Below, piece after piece: positions 26,002 to 34,580 of a stretch of 57,567 nucleotides of DNA (positions within the stretch are counted from its first letter, which is position 1; each line of letters begins with the position of its first letter). Source of the stretch: Flavobacterium gawalongense (GTDB lineage: Bacteria; Bacteroidota; Bacteroidia; Flavobacteriales; Flavobacteriaceae). The stretch covers positions 1 to 57,567 of the forward strand of contig NZ_VJZP01000027.1 of the NCBI RefSeq assembly GCF_007097265.1, written 5' to 3'. The translations under genes were made by a program, and so were the position numbers. The notes beneath the pieces were generated by a model. It ran no database searches, was not told the DNA's origin, and saw nothing but the letters and a program-made list of their open reading frames with translations.

Positions 26002-27141
26002 ATGCAAGTGATGAATTCAGATAATACCACATTTACCGAAGAATTAAATAATCCGATACTAAATACAGGGCTACATATAATCCTTACAACCGACGAAGAT
26101 GATGCGAGACCGGTTTATATTTCAGGAAATTTTAATAATTGGCGTACTCAGGAGAAAGAATTTATGATGGAGAAAATTGGTATTGGTTTGTATCATTACA
26201 AATTTTCACATGATTTTGATTATCCTAAAGAGCTTTTGTATAAATTTACGAAAGGGGATTGGAGTGAAGTAGAAATTGACAGCCGTGGAAATCGTACTGA
26301 AAACCGTTCAACACACGATCATACTGGCATTCAAAAAGAATATGTAGCCAGATGGAGAAAAAACTGGTTGCCGTTTAAGCAATCTTTTTTGCCACAAGTT
26401 CAGTTAATTTCAGATGAATTTATAATTCCGCAACTCAACAAAACCAGAAAGATTTGGGCTTTGTTGCCTCATGATTATGATAATTCAAATGAAAGTTATC
26501 CGGTGATGTATTTGCAGGATGCCCAAAATTTATTCAATGAAGCAGCAGAATTTGGGAATTGGGAAATTGATAAAAAGCTGGCAGTTATGTCAGAGTATAA
26601 AATTGGAAAAATTATAATAATCGCAATAGAACACGCCGAAGAAGACCGTGTAAAAGAATACAATGTTGGGAAAACAGTATTGGGAAAAGGTCAAGGCAAA
26701 AAATACATCCGTTTTGTAACGGATACGCTAAAACCGTTTGTAGACAGTAATTTTCGAACCAAAAAAGAACGGGAATTTACTGGAATAGGAGGAAGCTCTA
26801 TGGGGGGATTGATTAGTATTTTTAGTGGATTGAGAAACCCCGAAGTTTATGGGAAATTAATGATTTTTTCGCCATCGCTTTGGGTAGTTCCAGAACTAAA
26901 AATCAATTCTGAAAAAGCCGATACAGCCGACACAAAAATTTATTTATATGCTGGTGGAGATGAAAGTGAAACAATGATTGAACATATAAAAAAGTTTCAG
27001 AATGATTTGATTTCAAGCGAATTTGTAAAAGACAAATCGAAGATTAATTTAAGTATCAATAGACAAGGGAAACATAGCGAAACGTATTGGAGCGATGAAT
27101 TTCCTAAAGCAATAGAATGGTTATTTTTTAATACAAAATAA
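26002..27141 (+). CDS. Putative esterase (Fes/enterochelin-esterase-like) with N-terminal CBM48-like domain
   Basis: 379 residues. Residues ~22-110 look like an immunoglobulin-type glycogen/early-set domain (VYISGNFNNWR...). Residues ~130-379 form an alpha/beta hydrolase of the esterase D type: nucleophile Ser266 in GGSSMGG, acid near Asp320/Glu321 (YAGGDESE) and His358 (RQGKHSE). No signal peptide is seen, so it is probably cytoplasmic. An in-frame ATG at 26011 is an alternative start. It is followed by an M17 aminopeptidase and an ATP-grasp protein; a second, shorter esterase of related type heads the amidoligase operon at 49296, so hydrolysis of an amide or ester product is possible. The substrate is unknown. 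Confidence 0.78.
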   Translation: MQVMNSDNTTFTEELNNPILNTGLHIILTTDEDDARPVYISGNFNNWRTQEKEFMMEKIGIGLYHYKFSHDFDYPKELLYKFTKGDWSEVEIDSRGNRTENRSTHDHTGIQKEYVARWRKNWLPFKQSFLPQVQLISDEFIIPQLNKTRKIWALLPHDYDNSNESYPVMYLQDAQNLFNEAAEFGNWEIDKKLAVMSEYKIGKIIIIAIEHAEEDRVKEYNVGKTVLGKGQGKKYIRFVTDTLKPFVDSNFRTKKEREFTGIGGSSMGGLISIFSGLRNPEVYGKLMIFSPSLWVVPELKINSEKADTADTKIYLYAGGDESETMIEHIKKFQNDLISSEFVKDKSKINLSINRQGKHSETYWSDEFPKAIEWLFFNTK

Positions 27142-27144
27142 TCG

Positions 27145-27212
27145 TAGAGACTCGATTTATCGGTCTTTTAGAATCGTTATCATGCAATTAGACGCGATAA
27201 ATCGCGTGTGTA
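27145..27212. repeat. Degenerate REP-like palindromes before the aminopeptidase gene
   Basis: GTAGAGACTCGATTTATCG (27145 onward) and GACGCGATAAATCGCGTGTG (27190 onward) resemble two halves of the Flavobacterial hairpin GTAGAGACGCGA...TCGCGTCTCTAC. The second contains the perfect palindrome CGCGATAAATCGCG minus its centre. They lie between two genes and overlap a spurious upstream ATG at 27182. Confidence 0.6.
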
Positions 27213-27235
27213 CAACCGAAAAATTAAAAGAACAA

Positions 27236-28663
27236 ATGAAAACAAATACAGTAATAAACTTAGATAATTTTTCAGGAACAATTTTAATTCCGGTTTTTGA
27301 AACCTATTCAAAAAGTATCGTTCCAATTGCATTTAATGGGCTGGAAATTACTTCTAAAGTTTTTTTCGGTAAAAAAGACACGCACTATTTAGCCGAAAAA
27401 AATGACAATACGTATGTTTTTATTGGCTTAGGTAAAACGATAGATTATAAATCGGTGCAAACTATTTTTCGTCGTATTTCATCTAAAGAAAAAGATAATT
27501 TTAGTTCGAATATAGCTTTAGTTATACCCGAACAATTCACTCAGGATCAGGTTGAAGCTATGATTTCAGGTTTGCTTTTAGGAACATATGATTTAGGTCA
27601 TTTTAAATCGGAAAAAAATATACATCCGTTTTTGAATCCAGATTTCACTTTGAGTTTAGTTACTGAAAAGGATTATTTGGCTATAGCCAAAAAAGGAATT
27701 AAAATCGCCAAAGCGCAGCTAGCAATCCATAATTTAGTCGATTTACCTCCAAATACTGTTAATCCAAAATACTTAGCAAATTGGGCCAAAGAAACGGGTG
27801 AAAAATATGGATTTGATGTAGAAGTTCTCGGTTATGAAGCTTCAAAAATAGTAGGTCTTGGTGCATTTTTAGCGGTAGGAAAAGGAAGTGAAAATGAGCC
27901 TCAATTTATCATTATGAATTACACTCCAAAAGAGAAACATATAAAACATGTTGGATTGGTAGGTAAAGGTATCACCTTTGATACTGGTGGATTAAACATA
28001 AAAACGGCAGGAATGGTTCACATGAAATGTGATATGGCTGGCGGTGGCGCAGTATTAGGAGCGATGCAACTTATAGCCGATTTACAATTGCCAGTAAAAG
28101 TCACTGCTATTGTTCCTTGTGCGGAAAACTCTGTTGACAGCAAGTCCTTTTTGCCTAGTGATGTGATTCACAGTTACAGCGGACATTCAATAGAAATCAT
28201 CGATACGGATGCTGAAGGCCGACTCGTTTTAGCCGATGGATTATCCTATTTAATTAAAAATTTCAAACCGGAATATATCGTTGACATTGCAACACTTACA
28301 GGAAGCAGCGTTGGTACTTTTGGCTATGAATGTGGTGCTTTGTTTACCAATAATGAGGAAATGGCTAAGAAATTACAAGAAAACGGAGATGCAATTGGAG
28401 AGCGTTTGTGGCCTTTACCGCTTTGGGATGTTTATAAATCAGACATTGAAAGCGATATTGCCGATGTGAAAAATTATAGCGGAAAACCAGTTGCCGGAGC
28501 AATAAGCGCAGCCAAATTTTTAGAATATTTTACCCAAGAACACAAAGCTTGGGCGCATCTTGACGTTGCAGGCGTAGCATTTGGCGATGATGAATTTGCT
28601 AAAAGTAAACATGCTACAGCCTATGGAGTTCATTTATTAACTAAATTCATAGAAAATTTATAA
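27236..28663 (+). CDS. M17 leucyl-aminopeptidase family protein
   Basis: A cytosolic dizinc aminopeptidase of 475 residues. Catalytic domain motifs are clear: VGKGITFDTGGLNIK (metal-binding Lys and Asp), MKCDMAGGGAVLGAM, and IDTDAEGRLVLADGL (Asp, Glu and catalytic Arg). I place the start at ATG 27236 (MKTNTVINLDNFSG); the in-frame ATG at 27182 would translate the REP-like repeat. It ends three bases before the ATP-grasp gene. It could release amino acids from the product of a peptide ligase, or serve general peptide turnover. Confidence 0.92.
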   Translation: MKTNTVINLDNFSGTILIPVFETYSKSIVPIAFNGLEITSKVFFGKKDTHYLAEKNDNTYVFIGLGKTIDYKSVQTIFRRISSKEKDNFSSNIALVIPEQFTQDQVEAMISGLLLGTYDLGHFKSEKNIHPFLNPDFTLSLVTEKDYLAIAKKGIKIAKAQLAIHNLVDLPPNTVNPKYLANWAKETGEKYGFDVEVLGYEASKIVGLGAFLAVGKGSENEPQFIIMNYTPKEKHIKHVGLVGKGITFDTGGLNIKTAGMVHMKCDMAGGGAVLGAMQLIADLQLPVKVTAIVPCAENSVDSKSFLPSDVIHSYSGHSIEIIDTDAEGRLVLADGLSYLIKNFKPEYIVDIATLTGSSVGTFGYECGALFTNNEEMAKKLQENGDAIGERLWPLPLWDVYKSDIESDIADVKNYSGKPVAGAISAAKFLEYFTQEHKAWAHLDVAGVAFGDDEFAKSKHATAYGVHLLTKFIENL

Positions 28664-28666
28664 CGT

Positions 28667-29881
28667 ATGGAAAACTCTAAAACCTTCCTTTGTATTTCAA
28701 ATTATTTTAAGGGTGCCGATTTTTTAATTAATTTAAAAAAATCAGGCAACAAAGTCTATTTAGTGACGAGCGAAAAACTGAGAGACAAACCATGGCCACA
28801 TCAATATATTGATGAGATTTTTTATATGGAAGGGCAAGATGTCGATTGGAATTTAGAGCATTTATTATTAGGTGTTGGCAATTTCATGAAGTCCACGAGA
28901 ATTGATGCCATTGTAGCTTTGGATGATTATGATGTAGAAAAAGCAACTTATCTAAGGGAAAATCTAAGAATTGACGGAATGGGACAAACTACAGGACGTT
29001 ATTTTAGAGATAAACTCGCCATGCGTATGAGAGCGAAGAGTTGCGGGATTCCAATTCCTGCTTTTTGTTCCTTATTTAATGATCATGACATCAATACTTT
29101 TGCAGATACAATTCCAGCTCCATGGGTTTTGAAACCACGCTCTGAAGCTTCGGCAACAGGGATTATAAAAGTATATGACAAAGAGAGTTTATGGATCCAT
29201 ATTAATGAAATGGGGAATAATAGATTCAAATATTTATTGGAACAATTCAAACCTGGCGATGTCTATCATTGTGATAGTTTGATTTCGGATAGTAAAGTAA
29301 TCTTTAGTTTGACTTCAAAATATTTAGCCACGCCAATGGAAATTTCACAAGGTGGTGGCGTTTTTCGTAGTGCCAATATCCCTTATAATGCTGAAGATGA
29401 TAAAGCCATCAAAAAGATAAATGAACAAGTATTGAAAGGCTTTGGATTGAAACATGGTGCAGCACATACTGAATTCATAAAATGCAAGGAAGATGGACAA
29501 ATCTATTTTCTGGAAACGTCATCCCGAGTAGGAGGAGCGCATCTGGCAGAAATGGTTGCCGAAGCTTCCAACATTAATTTATGGAAGGAATGGGCAGCAA
29601 TTGAAGATGCCTTGGCAAAAGAAACTAAATATACTTTACCAAAAGTAAAAAAAGAATATGCCGGAATTGTTCTGACTCTGTCGAAATTCCAACATCCTGA
29701 TTTATCATCGTTTTCAGATCCGGAAGTTTGTTTCAGAGTTCCACTAGAATATCATGCTGGGCTGATTGTGAAATCGGATAAACAAGAAAGAGTTTTGGAA
29801 CTATTAGAAGATTATGGCAATCGTTTAGCTACTGATTTTACTGCCGTTGTTCCACAAAATTCTGTTTCTAAATTGCATTAA
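28667..29881 (+). CDS. ATP-grasp domain protein (carboxylate ligase-like)
   Basis: 404 residues. The ATP-grasp core begins near residue 115: the lysine-containing strand PWVLKPRSEASATGI and the metal-binding strand IYFLETSSRVGGAHLAEMV. In most homologues the latter reads E-x-N-x-R; here Ser replaces Asn, so one Mg ligand differs. The N-terminal third (SNYFKGADFLINLKKSGNKV) is a pre-ATP-grasp Rossmann-like domain. It probably joins a carboxylate to an amine or activates it, but the substrate is unknown. It is 3 bases after the M17 gene and is probably co-transcribed with it and the esterase. Confidence 0.83.
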   Translation: MENSKTFLCISNYFKGADFLINLKKSGNKVYLVTSEKLRDKPWPHQYIDEIFYMEGQDVDWNLEHLLLGVGNFMKSTRIDAIVALDDYDVEKATYLRENLRIDGMGQTTGRYFRDKLAMRMRAKSCGIPIPAFCSLFNDHDINTFADTIPAPWVLKPRSEASATGIIKVYDKESLWIHINEMGNNRFKYLLEQFKPGDVYHCDSLISDSKVIFSLTSKYLATPMEISQGGGVFRSANIPYNAEDDKAIKKINEQVLKGFGLKHGAAHTEFIKCKEDGQIYFLETSSRVGGAHLAEMVAEASNINLWKEWAAIEDALAKETKYTLPKVKKEYAGIVLTLSKFQHPDLSSFSDPEVCFRVPLEYHAGLIVKSDKQERVLELLEDYGNRLATDFTAVVPQNSVSKLH

Positions 29882-29934
29882 TGTTTATTCATTTATAAAA
29901 ATTAATTTATAATTTATTTCAAAGTTTCTAATTC

Positions 29935-31590
29935 ATGAAAAGAAATTTCAGTTTTATTTTTATCTCGTTTTTTATTTTTAATAGTGCGAATGCACTAGGA
30001 CTACTGGGACAGAAAGAAGAAATTTTCACCAGACAGGATTCTTTACGAGGCAGCATCACTAAAGAAAGAGCATGGTGGGATGTAAAACACTACCATCTTG
30101 ACATTAAAGTAAATCCTGCAAACAACACAATTACAGGCTCTAACACAATAAAATATCAAGTTTTACAGGAATACGATAGTATGCAAATTGACTTGCAAAA
30201 TCCTATGGAGATTTATAAAGTCATTCAGGATGGTAAAGTTTTAAAATACAAAAGAGAAGGGAATACTTTTTTTATTGAATTGGTTGCTTCTCAGAAACCA
30301 GGAAATATAAAAGAACTCACAGTATTTTATGGTGGTAAACCTAAAGTAGCTGTTAATCCACCTTGGGATGGAGGAATTACTTGGAAAAAAGATAACAATG
30401 GAAATTCTTTTATCGCCTCTTCTTGTCAAGGATTGGGGGCTAGTGTTTGGTGGCCAAACAAAGACCACATGTATGACGAAGTGGATAATATGCTCATCAG
30501 TGTGAATGTTCCAAAAAATTTGATGGATGTATCCAATGGTCGTTTGTTAAGTGTAAAACAATTGAAAGATGGAACAAAAACCTATAATTGGTATGTGGCA
30601 AATCCTATCAATAACTACGGTGTAAATATAAACATAGGAGATTACGTTTTTTTTTCGGAGAAATACAAAGGAGAAAAAGGGGATTTGGATTGCAATTATT
30701 ATGTATTGAGAGAGAATTTGGCCAAAGCCAAGATTCAATTCAAAGATGTGCCGCGAATGTTGAAAGCATTTGAACACTGGTTTGGACCGTACCCTTTTTA
30801 TGAAGACAGTTACAAATTAGTTGAAGCACCGTATTTAGGAATGGAACACCAAAGTAGTGTGACGTACGGTAATGGCTACCAAAATGGGTATCGTGGCAGT
30901 GATTTAAGTGGGACAGGATGGGGATTGAAATTTGATTTTATCATTATTCACGAATCTGGGCATGAGTGGTTTGCGAACAATATTACTTATAAAGATATTG
31001 CTGATATGTGGATTCACGAGAGTTTTACAAATTATTCTGAAAGTCTTTTTTTAGAATATTTTTATGGCAAAGAAGCTGGATACACTTATGTAAGAGGAAT
31101 TAGAAAAAATATTGCTAATGACAAACCCATAATAGGCAAATATGATGTAAACAATGAAGGCTCAAGTGATATGTATTATAAAGGGGCAAATATGCTACAC
31201 ACTTTGCGCCAAATTGTAAATGATGATGAGAAATGGAGAACTATTTTAAGAGGTTTGAACAGTACTTTTTATCATCAAACAGTTACTACGAAACAAATTG
31301 AAGATTACTTAAGTCAACAAGTTGGAATAGATTTATCAACCGTTTTCAATCAATATTTAAGAGACACTCGAATTCCAACTTTAGAGTATTTTTTCAAAGA
31401 TAACCAACTAGGCTATCGTTGGACAAATTGTGTTCCAGGTTTCAATATGCCTGTAAAAATAACTTTGAATGGAAAAGAAGAATTGCTGAAACCAGAAACC
31501 GAATGGAATACTATTCCAGCAAAAACTGAAAATCCAAAACTAGAAATAGACAAGAATTTTTATGTTGCCAGTTTTAATGTAACGGAGTAA
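29935..31590 (+). CDS. Exported M1-family zinc metallopeptidase
   Basis: 551 residues with a signal peptide (SFIFISFFIFNSANA). The zinc site is complete: His339-Glu340-x-x-His343 (IIHESGHEWFANN) and Glu362 (MWIHESFTNY), with the normal 18-residue gap. The exopeptidase loop reads LGMEHQSS rather than GAMEN, a form seen in Bacteroidota M1 enzymes. The long C-terminal helical domain of classical APN is absent. It may trim peptides in the periplasm. It has its own gap of 53 bases and a downstream terminator. Confidence 0.92.
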   Translation: MKRNFSFIFISFFIFNSANALGLLGQKEEIFTRQDSLRGSITKERAWWDVKHYHLDIKVNPANNTITGSNTIKYQVLQEYDSMQIDLQNPMEIYKVIQDGKVLKYKREGNTFFIELVASQKPGNIKELTVFYGGKPKVAVNPPWDGGITWKKDNNGNSFIASSCQGLGASVWWPNKDHMYDEVDNMLISVNVPKNLMDVSNGRLLSVKQLKDGTKTYNWYVANPINNYGVNINIGDYVFFSEKYKGEKGDLDCNYYVLRENLAKAKIQFKDVPRMLKAFEHWFGPYPFYEDSYKLVEAPYLGMEHQSSVTYGNGYQNGYRGSDLSGTGWGLKFDFIIIHESGHEWFANNITYKDIADMWIHESFTNYSESLFLEYFYGKEAGYTYVRGIRKNIANDKPIIGKYDVNNEGSSDMYYKGANMLHTLRQIVNDDEKWRTILRGLNSTFYHQTVTTKQIEDYLSQQVGIDLSTVFNQYLRDTRIPTLEYFFKDNQLGYRWTNCVPGFNMPVKITLNGKEELLKPETEWNTIPAKTENPKLEIDKNFYVASFNVTE

Positions 31591-31599
31591 AAAATGGAT

Positions 31600-31648
31600 A
31601 AAGGTTGTGCTTCTCCAAATAAAACAGGGAACACAACCTTTTTACCTT
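31600..31648. terminator. Bidirectional terminator between the M1 peptidase and AraC genes
   Basis: AAAGGTTGTG (31600-31609) pairs perfectly with CACAACCTTT (31632-31641) around a 22-base loop, with A and T tracts on the flanks. It sits between converging stop codons. Confidence 0.75.
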
Positions 31649-32478
31649 TTCTTAAACTGAATTGGATTTTCACCCACTACTTTTTTGAATATTCTATTAA
31701 AGTAGGATAGGCTTTCAAAACCACATTCATAGCAGGTTTCAGTTACATTTTTATCACTTTTCAAAAGTATTTTAGCCTGTTCAATTCGATATTGATTTAA
31801 AAATTCAGTAAACGTTAATCGTGTCATTTTCTTAAAATAACGACAAAAAGCAGCTTTTGATAAATGAGTCAGCTTTGCAATTTCTTCAATGGAAACAGCC
31901 CTTTGATAGTTATTTTCTATAAATTTATAGACTACTTTTAGTCGTAATTGCTCCTTATTATTATATAGGTTTTCAAATGGTTTATCATGTAAAAGAGTCA
32001 TTTCATTTGATGTTGCTAAAATTTGAAATAATGAGAGCACTTCTATAAATTGTTCGAAATGAGATAAATGGTGAATTTTCTGAAGTCTTTTACCAATTTT
32101 GTCTTTTATATCTCCATGAAAACAAACTACCTTTTTTGAGTTTTCAAATAATTTATAAATAGAAGCTAATTCAGGCGTTGTAATAAAATCATTTTTGAAA
32201 AAATCTTCTTTTATCTGTAAAACAACTTTTTCATATTCGGTTTTTATACCATAATCAAAATTCAAATGTGGAATATTGGAACCTATAAAAACCAAATCAC
32301 TTCCTTCAAAATCGCCCACATGATTTCCCACACGGCGTGTTCCATTTGGCGCAACAATGAAAGTCAATTCAAATTCGGGATGAAAATGCCAATAATAAAA
32401 ATCATTCAATTTTGGATTTACTAATATTCTAAATGAACTTCCAGCTAATCTTTTTATATCCTCAAAAACTATTTTCAT
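31642..32478 (-). CDS. AraC-family transcriptional regulator
   Basis: An N-terminal cupin sensor domain (YYWHFHPEFELTFIV, with metal- or sugar-facing His) precedes two C-terminal helix-turn-helix motifs (SIEEIAKLTHLSKAAFCRYF and ETCYECGFESLSYFNRIFKK). I choose the start at 32478 (MKIVFEDIKRLAGSS), giving 278 residues; an in-frame start at 32544 would add 22 residues unlike the family. It is divergent from the PhyH gene and lies just ahead of the sugar operon, so either could be its target. Its cupin resembles those that sense sugars or related ligands. Confidence 0.9.
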   Translation of the reverse strand: MKIVFEDIKRLAGSSFRILVNPKLNDFYYWHFHPEFELTFIVAPNGTRRVGNHVGDFEGSDLVFIGSNIPHLNFDYGIKTEYEKVVLQIKEDFFKNDFITTPELASIYKLFENSKKVVCFHGDIKDKIGKRLQKIHHLSHFEQFIEVLSLFQILATSNEMTLLHDKPFENLYNNKEQLRLKVVYKFIENNYQRAVSIEEIAKLTHLSKAAFCRYFKKMTRLTFTEFLNQYRIEQAKILLKSDKNVTETCYECGFESLSYFNRIFKKVVGENPIQFKKR

Positions 32479-32596
32479 ACCGTTATCTATTCTATATTGT
32501 TCAAAAATATACATATACTTGTTTAAAAGTACTAAATAAATCAATATTGTACAAATAGCAGTAAATTTTGTGAAAGTATTTAGTATTCTCTTTTTC

Positions 32597-32604
32597 TAAT
32601 TTTG
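32597..32604 (+). promoter_or_regulatory. Probable -7 box of the PhyH gene
   Basis: TAATTTTG fits TAnnTTTG and lies 29 bases before the start at 32634. A TTTG at 32567-32570 is 26 bases away, longer than usual for a -33 box. Confidence 0.45.
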
Positions 32605-32633
32605 AAATAGTAATAACACTAAATATCCGAACA

Positions 32634-33629
32634 ATGGAAAAGAATGATAAATCAATGACACCAACAATGGTTCCTACAATGACGCAAAATAATGCCCATA
32701 AAGATATCCCAGGGAATCCATCAACAGCAAAATCCAGTACATCAAAATTAAATGATCGTTCCAATGGTAAACCTTTGCGGTTGCTTACAGAGGAAGATTG
32801 GAAATTTTGGATTGAGAATGGATACATTGTAATAAAAAATGCTGTGCCAAAAGAAAATGCTAAAAAAATGGGTGATTTTTTATGGGAATTTGAAGAAAAA
32901 AAACAAAATGATCCTGAAACTTGGTACGCTCCGCCGAGAGCCGAAATGCAAATGAAAGAGCTTACTAATAGTGGCATGGTTGAAGTATACAATCATCAAT
33001 ACCAATGGGATAACCGACAAATGCAAAAAGTGTATGATGCGTTTGTTGACATTTGGGGAACCGAAAAATTATGGGTAACTATTGATAGAGCCAATCTCAA
33101 TTTGCCAATTAGACCCGGTTATGATTTCAAAGGATTCATACATTGGGATTATGACCCTGAAACAAAACCTCAAAATGTACAAGGAGTTCTTGCATTGGCA
33201 GATCAAACTGATGAAAATATGGGAGGTTTTCAATGTATTCCTGATTTATATCGAAATTATGACACTTGGAAATTAACGCAGCCCGAAGATAGAAATCGTT
33301 TCAAACCGGATGTTACAGGACTGGAAGATAAATTTGTAAAAGTAAAAATGGAAGCGGGTGATTTATTAATTTTCAATAGTACTCAACCTCATGGCATACG
33401 TCCAAATATAACAAAAGATAAAGTGAGAATGGCGCAATACATTTCTATGATGCCAGCTGAAGAGGATAATGAAGAATTACGTCAATGGCGTATCAATTCT
33501 TGGCAAAACCGAATAGCACCGGAAGGATATGCATTTCCTGGAGATCCTCGTAATTGGGAACAAACTAAATATGAAACAGCCAAACTGAGTGAATTGGGCG
33601 AAAAATTATTAGGAGTGACAAAATGGTAA
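32634..33629 (+). CDS. Phytanoyl-CoA dioxygenase (PhyH) family protein
   Basis: Fe(II)/2-oxoglutarate-dependent oxygenase of 331 residues. The iron triad is visible as His170-x-Asp172 (FIHWDYDPE) and His253 (TQPHGIRPN), and the 2-oxoglutarate Arg is Arg256. The first 45 residues are low in complexity (Met/Thr/Pro/Ser-rich) and not part of the fold, so a later start cannot be excluded. It is divergent from an AraC regulator and next to the periplasmic sugar-oxidation operon. It would hydroxylate a small molecule; the substrate is unknown. Confidence 0.85.
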   Translation: MEKNDKSMTPTMVPTMTQNNAHKDIPGNPSTAKSSTSKLNDRSNGKPLRLLTEEDWKFWIENGYIVIKNAVPKENAKKMGDFLWEFEEKKQNDPETWYAPPRAEMQMKELTNSGMVEVYNHQYQWDNRQMQKVYDAFVDIWGTEKLWVTIDRANLNLPIRPGYDFKGFIHWDYDPETKPQNVQGVLALADQTDENMGGFQCIPDLYRNYDTWKLTQPEDRNRFKPDVTGLEDKFVKVKMEAGDLLIFNSTQPHGIRPNITKDKVRMAQYISMMPAEEDNEELRQWRINSWQNRIAPEGYAFPGDPRNWEQTKYETAKLSELGEKLLGVTKW

Positions 33630-33631
33630 TA

Positions 33632-33660
33632 AAAAAGGGATACTTAGTATCCCTTTTTTT
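33632..33660. terminator. Bidirectional terminator
   Basis: AAAAAGGGATAC (33632-33643), loop TTA, GTATCCCTTTTT (33647-33658): a perfect 12-pair stem with A and T tracts. It serves the PhyH gene and the end of the minus-strand sugar operon. Confidence 0.9.
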
Positions 33661-33684
33661 ATATAACTATATTTCTTTAGAATA

Positions 33685-34560
33685 TTATATTAAGTTATTT
33701 TTAATGTAATTGTAACTTATGGCTGCGGATTCTATTGGATTGGGTTTGTAATTACTCTCATGTTCTAAAAAGAAACGTTTCATTCCAGAAAGTTCAGCTT
33801 CAGCAAAAATAGCTTTAAAATCTATCGAACCAGTTCCAATTTCTGCATTAAAACTTGGATTAATTTTATCCATATCTTTCACATGCCACATTTTGAAACG
33901 TCCTGGATGATCTTTGAATAATTGTAATGGATTATTTCCAGAACGAACTACCCAATACAAATCCATTTCAAAATCCACTAAGTTTTTATCTGTATTATTT
34001 AATAAAATCTCATAACCCGTAGTAGACTCAAATTTTTCAAATTCAAAATCATGATTGTGATACGCTAATTTTAAACCCGAAGCTTTGCAAATTTCAGCTG
34101 CTTGATTTATTTTTAACGCTAATTTTTTATAATCATCAATACTTTTTCCTCTTAAGTTTTGTAATATATAAGGTACTGTAACGTATTCACTTCCTAAAAT
34201 ATTAGCAGTCTCAATATAAGACTTAAGAGATTCTGTTGAACCGTTTTCTATATATCCATTGAAATCAAAATGATTACTGGTAGCCTTTAAACCATTATCA
34301 CACAGCATCGATTTAAAATCCTTTACAGAAGTACCAAAAAAACCATTCTTTGGGGAATATCCAAAAGTTTCTACTTCATTAAATCCTACTTTTCCAACTT
34401 GTGCTAATACGCCTTTGACATCTTTGGGTAAAGTGTCTCTTAGTGTCCATAATTGAATTCCAATTGGTCTCTTTTTTGTAGTAAATGCAAATGAAGGAGC
34501 AATAGCTAATGCTCCCAATGCCAAACCGCTATTTATTAAAAAATCTCTTCTTTTTATCAT
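33685..34560 (-). CDS. Exported TIM-barrel sugar isomerase/epimerase-like protein
   Basis: 291 residues with a twin-arginine leader (MIKRRDFLINSGLALGALAIA). The AP-endonuclease-2 fold shows metal-ligand candidates in YHNHDFEFEKF, DFEMDLYWVVRSG, WHVKDMD and FLEHESNYK. It is the last gene of the nine-gene operon, 20 bases after its paralogue. In similar clusters such proteins act on keto-sugars or their breakdown products; the reaction is inferred. Confidence 0.85.
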   Translation of the reverse strand: MIKRRDFLINSGLALGALAIAPSFAFTTKKRPIGIQLWTLRDTLPKDVKGVLAQVGKVGFNEVETFGYSPKNGFFGTSVKDFKSMLCDNGLKATSNHFDFNGYIENGSTESLKSYIETANILGSEYVTVPYILQNLRGKSIDDYKKLALKINQAAEICKASGLKLAYHNHDFEFEKFESTTGYEILLNNTDKNLVDFEMDLYWVVRSGNNPLQLFKDHPGRFKMWHVKDMDKINPSFNAEIGTGSIDFKAIFAEAELSGMKRFFLEHESNYKPNPIESAAISYNYIKNNLI

Positions 34561-34580
34561 CAGTTATTTTTTTTAAATTA

